Positions 57,243-64,000 of a stretch of 64,000 nucleotides of DNA are shown here, piece after piece. The stretch's first letter is position 1. Each line of letters starts with the position of its first letter. The position numbers and the translations under genes were made by a program. The stretch is from NCBI GenBank assembly GCA_014284505.1, contig JAAFYY010000001.1, forward strand, positions 3,658,001-3,722,000, in the 5' to 3' direction. The DNA comes from Streptacidiphilus sp. 4-A2 (GTDB taxonomy: Bacteria > Actinomycetota > Actinomycetes > Streptomycetales > Streptomycetaceae). The notes under the pieces are model-generated. The model saw only the letters and a list, made by a program, of their open reading frames with translations, made no database searches and had not been told where the DNA came from.

Positions 57243-58861
57243 GTGAGCATCCGCAGCATCCGAGCGCTACTGGCGGACGATCCCCAGGTCGGCGCCGGAA
57301 ACGTGCTGACCAGCAGAATCGCCCTGGGCATCAGCCTCGACGACCCCCTGCTGACCTTCGACACGGCCGTCGACGGCCGTCCCGCCTGGCAGCCCTTCAC
57401 CCTGCGCGAGCTCGAGCAGGCCGTGCGCGCCAGGGCGGCCGCGCTGCACGCCCTGGGGGTGGGCCGCCGGGATCCGGTGGTGGTGTACACGACCACCGCG
57501 GCCGACAATGTGCTCGGCTTTCTGGCCCTGGCCCGGCTGGGGGCGATCCCGGCGCTGGTCAACCCCAATCTGGACGGCGAGCGCGCGGCGCGCTACATCC
57601 GTCGGCTCGGCGCCACCGGGGTCCTGGCCGACCCGGACCACCGTGCCGCACTCAGCGGGCACGACACCAGCACCCCGCTGCTGCCGGAGATCGGCACCCT
57701 CGGCGCCGGCGACCCGCAGGCGGCGCCGGAGCCGTACCGGCGCTGCGCGGACGACCCGGTGGCGATCACTCACTCCTCCGGCACCACCGGCATGCCCAAG
57801 GCCGTGCTCCACTCGCACCAGAGCCTGTACGCCGCGATCCGGCACCGGCTCACGCTGCCCCGGGCCCAGGGCTCGGAACGCCTGCTCAGTGCCCTGCCCT
57901 CGCCGCACGCGGCCACCCTGATCGCGGTCAATCTGGCGCTCAGCTCGCACGCGGAACTCGCGCTGCTGTCAGGCCAGTCGGCCGAGGCCGTGCTCGACGC
58001 CGCCGAGCACTGGCAACCGCACGGGGTGATGGGATTCGCGGCCACCTGGGCCGAACTGGCGGGCCATGATTTGACGAAGCGTCAACTAAACTCGGTGGCC
58101 CTGTGGTGGAACACCGGGACTGCGCCCACGAGGCACACATCCGGAGACTGGTGGCCACCGGCTCCCGGGTCGCGCTCACCCGCAATGTCCGTTCCCGGGT
58201 ACCCGGTTCGCTGTTCGTGGACGGCCTCGGCTCCACCGAGATGGGCCACTCGCACTTCTTCATCACCCACGGCCCGGACACCGACCGCTACGGCCGCTGC
58301 GTGGGCCGCCCGCACACCTTCGTCGACTGCGCGGTGCTCGGCCCGGACGGCGAGCCGCTGGGCCCCGGCGAGGTCGGCGAACTCGGCACCCGCTCCCCCA
58401 CCCTGGCCCTCGGCTACTGGAACGACTCGGTCACCACCTACCGCACCCGGGTCCGCGGCTACTTCCTCACCGGCGATCTGATGTACCGGGACGAGGAAGG
58501 CTTCTACTACCACGTCGACCGGGCCGTGGACTCGGTCGACCTGGGTGACGGGCAGCGGCTGTACACCGCGATGTCCGAGGAGCGGGTGCTCGCCTCCTGC
58601 CCGGAGGTGCTGGACTGCACCGTGGTCTCGGTCCGCGACGGCGACCGGGTGCTGACCGACGTGCTGCTGCGGCTGCACGCCGGGGCCGACCCCGGGGCCG
58701 ACCTGACCGCGCAGGTCATCGCCGCACTGGACGCCCCCGCCGCCGCGACCGTACGGCAGGTGCTGGTGGTGTCCGAGGAGCAGATCCCGCTCGGCCCGAC
58801 CGGGAAAGTCCGCAAAGTGCTGCTGCGGCAGCGCCACCTGGAAGGGATGACCGCCCGATGA
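57243..58861 (+). CDS. AMP-dependent acyl-CoA synthetase/ligase (second)
   Basis: ANL-superfamily ligase, GTG at 57243 after GGGAGGAATCC. Motifs: PVAITHSSGTTGMPKAVLHS (A3), SLFVDGLGSTEMGHSHFFIT (A5-like), GYFLTGDLMYRDEEGFYYHV (A7) and PLGPTGKVRKVLLRQRHLEG with the catalytic Lys near the C-terminus. About 540 residues; one frameshift near 58105. The region 58065-58095 uses rare AT-rich codons and contains the palindrome TTGACGAAGCGTCAA. The stop overlaps the next KS start (ATGA). Substrate could be an aromatic or fatty acid. Confidence 0.88.
58071..58085. promoter_or_regulatory. TTGACG-AAG-CGTCAA palindrome inside ligase gene
   Basis: Perfect 6-bp-arm inverted repeat inside the coding sequence, encoding LTKRQ with rare codons. 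Same layout as sites at 44512, 53281, 62172 and 38683. An intragenic operator is conceivable. Confidence 0.4.
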
Positions 58862-60165
58862 ACCGGACCGGCGAACCTCCGGCGCTGCCCCCGACGGCCG
58901 GGGAATCGGCCGTGATCACCGGGATCGGCCTGGTCACCCCGCTCGGCCGGAAACCGGACGAGTTCTGGGACGCACTGGTCGGCGGACGCGGCGGCATCAC
59001 CGCCGTACCGCCGGGCCACCCGGCCCACGGCTGGCTGGAGGCCGCCGGGATCGCCCCGGCGGTCGACGGGCGGGAGGTCCTGCCACCGACCGAGATCCGC
59101 TGCGTGGACCGCTTTGTGCTGATGGCCCTGGCCGCGGCCGACGACGCCCTGGCCGACGCCGGCCTGGTGGTCGGCCGCGATGTCGACCCGCGCCGGATCG
59201 CGGTGGTACTGGCCACCGGCGGGGCGGACTGGAGACCTTCGAGCAGCAGTCGCACCGGCGCCTGGAACGCGGACGCCCCGGGGTCAGCCCCTATCTGCTG
59301 CCCGGCATGCTGTCCAATATGGCGACCGCCCGGGTGGCCATCAAATATGGCATCCGGGGCTTCAGTTCGGCCATCGTGACCGCCTGCGCCGCCGGGGCGC
59401 AGGCCGTGGCCGAGGCGCTGCGGCTGATCCGGGCCGGGGACGCGGACGTGGTGGTCTGCGGCGGCAGCGACGCCTCGCTGCATCCGACCATCGCCTCCGC
59501 CTTCACCAACGCCCGTGCGCTGGCCCATGGCTGGCCGACGCCGGAGCAGGCGAGCCGGCCCTTCGACCGGCGCCGCAACGGCTTTGTGCTCGGCGAGGGC
59601 AGCGCGGTGCTGGTGGTGGAGCGGGCCGCACTCGCGGATGCCCGCGGCGCGGCCGGCTATGCCGACCTCACCGGCTGGGGCGCCTCCACCGACGCGCACC
59701 ACCCCACCATGCCGCGCCCGGACGGCGAGGGCGCGGCGGACGCCATGCGCTCCGCCCTGGCCGACGCCGGGCTCTCCCCGCCGATGTGGGCTATGTCAAC
59801 GCACACGGCACCGGCACCAGGATCGGGGACGTGGCCGAGACCGCGGCCCTGCGCTCGGTGTTCGGCGCCGACCAGCCCGCGGTCAGCTCCACCAAGGGCG
59901 CGACCGGCCATCTGCTCGGTGCGTCCGGCGCGGTCGAGGCGGTGGTCTGCGCGCTGGCGGTGGCCCGGGCATGCTGCCGCCCACGCTCAATCTGGAGGAC
60001 CCGGACCCGGCCTGCGCGTTGGACCATGTCCGGAGCCGGGCCAGGCCTGCCCCGATCCGCGCCGCCCTCTCCAACTCCTTTGCCTTCGGCGGCCACAACC
60101 TCAGCCTGATCTTCGGTCCGCCCACCACCCGTGCCATCAGAAACCAGTCCGGGGAGCTCCGTTGA
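58858..60165 (+). CDS. Beta-ketoacyl synthase (FabF/type II KS)
   Basis: Complete-looking elongating KS, about 435 residues. [20 protein letters not shown] opens it; nucleophile Cys in [16 protein letters not shown]; first His in [16 protein letters not shown]; second His in [36 protein letters not shown] at the end. Frameshifts near 59233, 59788 and 59972. ATG at 58858 overlaps the ligase stop; its own stop overlaps the TTG of the next gene. This is the only ketosynthase here with all standard catalytic residues. Confidence 0.9.
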
Positions 60166-61157
60166 CCATCCAGGGCATCGCCCATATCGAGTACCACTGC
60201 GCGGACGCCGAACAGTCCGCGGCCGACCTGGTGGCCGGCTACGGATTCCGCCGCGACGCCCGACAGCCCGGCCGGAGCGGCCGGAGCGGCGGGGTCCGCA
60301 GCGTGGAGCTGAGCCAGGGCGGGATCCGGCTGCGGCTCAGCTCGGCCGCCGACCCCGGCCACCCGGTGGCGCGGTTCGTGGCGCGGCACGGCGACGGGGT
60401 CGCGGTGATCGCGCTGGGCTGCGCGGACCCGGGTGCGGCCGTGGAGCGCGCGGTGCGGCACGGGGCCCGGCAGACCGAGCCCGGGCTGGTGGCCGGCTTC
60501 GGCGACGTGGCGCTGCGCTTCGTCGCCGCCGAAGAGCCGCCGCCTGCCGCGAAGGAGTTGCTGGAGGCACTGGACCATGTGGCGATCTGCGTCCCAGCCG
60601 GGCAGCTGGCGCCCGCCGTGCGCTTCTGCGAGGCCGCGCTGGGCTTCCACCGGATCTTCGGCGAGTACATCGAGGTCGGCGCGCAGGCAATGGACTCCAG
60701 CGTGGTGCAGAGCGGCTCCGGGGCGGTCACCTTCACCCTGATCGAACCCGACACCGCGCGCCAGCCTGGCCAGATCGACTCCTTCCTCGACGCGCACGAG
60801 GGCACCGGCGTCCAGCACCTGGCCTTCCGCACCCCTGACATCGCCACCGCGGTGCGCACCTTCCGCAGCCGCGGCGTCGAGTTCCTGAGCACCCCGGCCA
60901 CGTACTACCAGCAGTTGGAGCAACGGCTGGGCCGGACCGTGATCCCGGTGGCCACCCTGCGCGAACTGGACGTCCTGGTCGACCAGGACCACGGGGGGCA
61001 GCTGTTCCAGATCTTCACCCGCTCGGTGCACGCCCGGCGTACCTTCTTCCTGGAACTGATAGAGCGTCAGGGGGCGGGCACCTTCGGCACAGCCAACATC
61101 AAGGCCCTGTACGAGGCGGTCGAGCGGCAGAGCGCCACCAGCTCCGCCGGCCGCTGA
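60162..61157 (+). CDS. 4-hydroxymandelate synthase / 4-hydroxyphenylpyruvate dioxygenase-like enzyme
   Basis: Non-heme iron(II) dioxygenase of the HPPD/HmaS family acting on 4-hydroxyphenylpyruvate. TTG start at 60162 overlapping the KS stop. IQGIAHIEYHCADAEQSAAD opens the N-terminal domain. Iron ligands: His in LLEALDHVAICVPAG, His in GTGVQHLAFRTPDIA, Glu in RRTFFLELIERQGAGTFGTA. The C-terminal helix is NIKALYEAVERQ. 331 residues, intact frame, shorter than housekeeping HPPD and similar to HmaS. Location beside a 2-hydroxyacid oxidase and 2-oxoacid dehydrogenase subunits favours hydroxymandelate synthase over homogentisate formation (inference). Confidence 0.85.
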   Translation: MTIQGIAHIEYHCADAEQSAADLVAGYGFRRDARQPGRSGRSGGVRSVELSQGGIRLRLSSAADPGHPVARFVARHGDGVAVIALGCADPGAAVERAVRHGARQTEPGLVAGFGDVALRFVAAEEPPPAAKELLEALDHVAICVPAGQLAPAVRFCEAALGFHRIFGEYIEVGAQAMDSSVVQSGSGAVTFTLIEPDTARQPGQIDSFLDAHEGTGVQHLAFRTPDIATAVRTFRSRGVEFLSTPATYYQQLEQRLGRTVIPVATLRELDVLVDQDHGGQLFQIFTRSVHARRTFFLELIERQGAGTFGTANIKALYEAVERQSATSSAGR

Positions 61158-61201
61158 GCCAGCCCCGCCGCCCCGCGCACCAGACCGCCCGACTGCCTGA
61201 G

Positions 61202-61233
61202 CGCCCGACCGCCCGACCGCCCGACCGCCCGAC
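61202..61233. repeat. Four tandem 8-bp repeats before the PhyH gene
   Basis: CGCCCGAC repeated four times directly, with degenerate copies on the left, ending 18 bp before the ATG at 61252 and next to its GAAGGGACGG ribosome site. Copy-number variation could change spacing in the intergenic region. Confidence 0.8.
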
Positions 61234-61251
61234 CGAAGGGACGGACCACCG

Positions 61252-62160
61252 ATGCCCACCCTGACCGAGTTCCGACTGAGCGACGCCGAGCGTGCGCTGC
61301 TGCCCACCGACGAGGAGGTCGCGGGCTACGCCGAGCACGGCTGGTACCTCTCCCGGCGGCTGTTCACCGACGAGGAGCTGGACACCCTCCAGGCCGCCAC
61401 CGAGGTCTACTACGCGCGGGCAGGACCGCGAACTCCCGGTCCGCCCGCCGAACCTGGCCCACTGGGAGCCCGCCCACGGCCCCATCCAGCGGCACAACGA
61501 CTATGTGCACTACGAGAGCGACGCCATCGGCGCGATCCTGCGCAAGCCGCTGCTGGGCGCGGTGGCCGCGCGGCTGGCCGCGGCCGAGGAGATCCGGGTG
61601 TTCCAGGCCACCCTGATCTACAAGCCGCCGGTGCCGGACGAGTCCAGCAATCTGGTGCCCTGGCACTTCGACCGGCACTACTGGCAGACCTGCACCTCCG
61701 ACCGGATGCTCACCGCCTTCATCCCCTTCCACGACTGCGGGCCGGAGATGGGCACCATCACCATGGTCGACGGCAGCCACCGCTGGCGGGAACTGCCCGC
61801 CGAGGAGGACTCCAGCCGCCACTTCGCCCGGCGCGACCCCGGCGAGCTGGAGCGGCTGGAGGAGAACGCCCGGTACAACGGGCAGCAGGTGCGCAAGGTC
61901 CCGATGGAGATCCCACGCGGCCATGTCAGCTTCCACCACTGCCGCACCTACCACGGCAGCGGCGCCAACCTCTCGACCGCGCCGCGCCGCGCGGTCTCGC
62001 TGCACCTCCAGGACGGCGGCAACGGCTACCGCGAGTATCTGCGGGCGGACGGCGGCGAGGTTGTCTACAACCACGACGTGCTGGTCCGGCGCACCCGCAG
62101 GGCCGACCCGACTACGCCGACCCCGAGTTCTGCCCGACCGTCTGGTCCGGTGCGGTGTGA
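61252..62160 (+). CDS. Phytanoyl-CoA dioxygenase (PhyH)-family oxygenase
   Basis: Iron(II)/2-oxoglutarate-dependent oxygenase, about 302 residues, ATG at 61252. VAGYAEHGWYLSRRLFTDEE opens it. The HxD iron ligands are in VPWHFDRHYWQTCTS, the distal His in CRTYHGSGANLSTAP and the 2-oxoglutarate-binding Arg in RRAVSLHLQDGGNGYREYL. FIPFHDCGPEMGTITMVDGS is a typical strand. Frameshifts near 61422 and 62110. The stop overlaps the GTG of the E1-alpha gene. Likely a hydroxylation or desaturation tailoring step. Confidence 0.87.
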   Translation: MPTLTEFRLSDAERALLPTDEEVAGYAEHGWYLSRRLFTDEELDTLQAATEVYYARAGPRTPGPPAEPGPLGARPRPHPAAQRLCALRERRHRRDPAQAAAGRGGRAAGRGRGDPGVPGHPDLQAAGAGRVQQSGALALRPALLADLHLRPDAHRLHPLPRLRAGDGHHHHGRRQPPLAGTARRGGLQPPLRPARPRRAGAAGGERPVQRAAGAQGPDGDPTRPCQLPPLPHLPRQRRQPLDRAAPRGLAAPPGRRQRLPRVSAGGRRRGCLQPRRAGPAHPQGRPDYADPEFCPTVWSGAV

Positions 62161-63158
62161 CCGAACCACAATTGACGACCTATCAACTTCCCTCCCTGGA
62201 AGCCTCGGCGCTACCGGATGCTCCGGCTGATCCGGGGGTTCGAGCGGCTCGCCCTGTCGCTGGTGAAGTCGGGGGCGATCGTCGGCGGCACCCATCCCTG
62301 CATCGGGCAGGAGGCGGTCGCGGTCGGCGTCTGCGCCGCGCTGCGCCCGCGGGACCGGATCACCAGTACCCACCGGGGGCACGGGCACGTCCTCGCCAAG
62401 GGCGCCGACCCGCGCCGACTGCTCGCCGAACTCACCGGCAGGGAAGGCGGGTTGAACCAGGGCCGGGGCGGTTCCATGCACGCCGCCGACCTCTCGCTGG
62501 GGATCCTGGGCGCCAACGGCATCGTCGGCGCGGGCGCGCCGATCGCGGTCGGCTCGGCCTGGGCCGCCCAACAGGCCGGTGAGGACCGGGTAGTGGCCGC
62601 CTTCTTCGGCGACGGCGCGCTCAACCAGGGCGTGCTGCTCGAATCGCTGAACCTGGCCGCGATGTGGCGGCTGCCGGTGGTGTTCGTCTGCGAGGACAAC
62701 GGCTACGCGACCACCCTGCCGGCCTCGACGGCGGTGGCCGGCAGCGCGCTCGGCCGGGCCGCCGCCTTCGGATCCCGGCGGCCGAGGTGGACGGGATGGA
62801 CACCGAGGCGGTGTTCGGCTCGGCCGCCGAGGCGGTCTCCCGGGCCCGCGACGGGCAGGGTCCGGCCTTCCTCCGCTGCCGTACCTACCGGTTCGAGGGA
62901 CACCACACCATGGAGCGCTGGTCGAAGGCGCGCTACCGCTCCGCCGAGGAGGTGGAGTCCTGGGTCGCCCGCGATCCGCTGCCGCGGGCCGCTGCCGGCC
63001 TCGCCCCGGAGCAGCTGGCGCGGGCCGACCGGCAGGTGGCCGAACTGCTGGCCGAGGCCGAGCAGTTCGCCCTGTCCTCGGCTCCTCCGGACCCGGCCGG
63101 GGCCTGCGACCACCTGTACGCGGACGGGCTGCGCCCGAGGGCCGGGGCAGCGCCATGA
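62157..63158 (+). CDS. 2-oxoacid dehydrogenase E1 component, alpha subunit
   Basis: Thiamine-diphosphate-dependent E1-alpha (pyruvate / branched-chain / acetoin type). GTG at 62157 overlapping the PhyH stop. YRMLRLIRGFERLALSLV (after a slip near 62212), GGTHPCIGQEAVAVGVCAAL, RITSTHRGHGHVLAKGADP and the ThDP-binding GDGALNQGVLLESLNLAAMW with VVFVCEDNGYATTLPAST. The last third, after a slip near 62780, has EVDGMDTEAVFGSAAEAVSR and TYRFEGHHTMERW. About 333 residues. Next to HmaS and Hmo-like genes it may act on 4-hydroxybenzoylformate (inference). The stop overlaps the E1-beta start. Confidence 0.9.
62172..62186. promoter_or_regulatory. TTGACGACCTATCAA operator-like motif at E1-alpha start
   Basis: Imperfect palindrome TTGACG-ACC-TATCAA, fifteen bases into the E1-alpha gene, in an AT-rich patch. 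Member of the recurring motif set at 44512, 53281, 58071 and 38683. Confidence 0.4.
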
Positions 63159-64000
63159 GCAAACTCTCCTACACCAAGGCGCTGAACCGGGCGCTGGCGG
63201 ACGCCCTGGCCGAGGACCCGTCGGTCTGCGTCTTCGGCGAGGACATCGGCGCGGGCCTGGCCGGTCCGACGCTGGGCCTGCAACAGCGTTTCGGCCGGCA
63301 GCGGGTGGTGGACACGCCGCTGTCCGAGCAGGCGTTCACCGGGATGGCGATCGGCGCGGCGCTCGAAGGGCGGCGGCCGGTGATCGAGTTCCAGATCCCG
63401 GCGCTGCTGTTCCTGGTCTTCGAGCAACTGGTGAACCAGGCCCACAAGTTCTCGCTGATGTCCGGCGGTCAGGGCAGCGTCCCGCTGACCTGTCTGATCC
63501 CCGGCTCCGGCTCCCGGGACGGCTGGGCGGGACAGCACTCCGACCATCCGTACAGTCTGTTCGCGCACTCCGGGGTGAAGACCCTGGTGCCGGCCACCCC
63601 TTCGGACGCCTACGGTCTGCTGGCCTCGGCGATCCGTGACCCGGATCCGACCGTGCTGTTCGCACCGGCCGCCGCCCTGGGCGTGCGCGAGGACGTCACC
63701 TGGCAACTGGCTCCGGTGCCGATCGGCTCCGCCCGGTGCACCGGGCCGGAACCGATGTCACCGTGGTCGCCGTGGGCCATCTGGTCCACGACGCGCTCGC
63801 GGTGGCGCAGGAACTGGCCGGGGAGGTCTCGGTGGAGGTCTTCGACCCGCGCACGCTCTACCCGTTCGACTGGGCAGCGCTGGCGGCGTCGCTGGAGCGC
63901 ACAGGACGGCTGGTGGTGATCGACGACTCCAACCGCAGCTGCGGGATCGGCGCCGAGGTGCTGGCCACCGCGGCCGAGGAGATGCGGCTGATCGCCCCGC
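63155..64000 (+). CDS. 2-oxoacid dehydrogenase E1 component, beta subunit (partial, runs off right edge)
   Basis: ATG at 63155 overlaps the E1-alpha stop. LSYTKALNRALADALAEDPS, VFGEDIGAGLAGPTLGLQQR, VDTPLSEQAFTGMAIGAALE and RRPVIEFQIPALLFLVFEQL with NQAHKFSLMSGGQGSVPLTC are the E1-beta pyrimidine-domain motifs. One missing base near 63739; afterwards DVTVVAVGHLVHDALAVAQE, VFDPRTLYPFDWAALAASLE and RLVVIDDSNRSCGIGAEVLA continue to the edge. Forms the alpha2beta2 E1 with its neighbour. Any E2/E3 partner would lie beyond the window. Confidence 0.9.

Noticed and set aside
1..64000. Insertion sequences, prophage, tRNA or rRNA genes
   Set aside because: No transposase, integrase, terminal inverted repeats with target duplications, or tRNA/rRNA-like sequence was recognised on either strand.

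Overview
The window is very GC-rich actinobacterial DNA and almost certainly comes from a member of the Streptomycetaceae (Streptomyces, Kitasatospora or Streptacidiphilus type). The evidence is near-universal G/C in third codon positions, GTG and TTG starts, ATGA/GTGA start-stop overlaps, several SpoIIE-type phosphatases with fused anti-sigma-like ATPase domains, a Methyltransf_19 methyltransferase, a DUF5709 protein and a SAM-IV riboswitch. Genus and species cannot be fixed from the sequence. Nearly every long gene is interrupted by single-base frameshifts in G/C runs, and restoring one base each time gives intact family motifs. I treat these as read or assembly errors and give each gene its full reconstructed span.

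Layout, left to right. 1-6160: a minus-strand operon of two polar-amino-acid ABC importers (two binding lipoproteins, two permeases, two ATPases) behind a SAM-IV-type riboswitch and a 42-residue leader peptide with a late Cys codon. This suggests sulfur amino-acid control. 6310-14804: a GNAT acetyltransferase, an APC permease, two PP2C/SpoIIE phosphatases, a methyltransferase, a glycerophosphodiesterase and a small membrane protein. 14846-22319: a carbohydrate block with a GH65 phosphorylase, a beta-phosphoglucomutase-like HAD, a FUSC-type membrane protein and a secreted beta-helix alpha-glucanase (GH87-like) with two near-identical discoidin modules. 22639-25719: an MreB-like protein, then a 19-codon coupled ORF, a DyP peroxidase with an encapsulation tail and an encapsulin shell. 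25905-30488: a CHASE3-type histidine kinase, a receiver-phosphatase fusion, a G1-type peptidase and a single-domain response regulator. 30559-43071: asparagine synthetase, small Streptomyces proteins, an aldo/keto reductase, a PNPOx-fold protein, a CoA-disulfide-reductase-like flavoprotein, a GH16-ricin glucanase, CobF, an AraC regulator and a DHA2 MFS transporter.

43088-64000 (continuing past the right edge) looks like an undescribed biosynthetic gene cluster. It holds a free-standing condensation domain, a PPTase, two thiolase-fold KASIII-like proteins, several carrier proteins (one without its serine), three ketosynthase-type proteins, two AMP-forming ligases, a glycosyltransferase, a DrrAB-type exporter, a methyltransferase and a PhyH oxygenase. 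It also holds a 4-hydroxymandelate synthase-like dioxygenase, an FMN-dependent 2-hydroxyacid oxidase and E1-alpha/E1-beta 2-oxoacid dehydrogenase subunits. Read together, these enzymes could turn 4-hydroxyphenylpyruvate into 4-hydroxymandelate, then 4-hydroxybenzoylformate, then a 4-hydroxybenzoyl thioester that starts a discrete-enzyme ketosynthase/carrier-protein assembly line. This is an inference from families and context. A palindrome-like motif TTGAC-N5-GTCAA (or close variants) recurs at likely control points of the cluster and once outside it.
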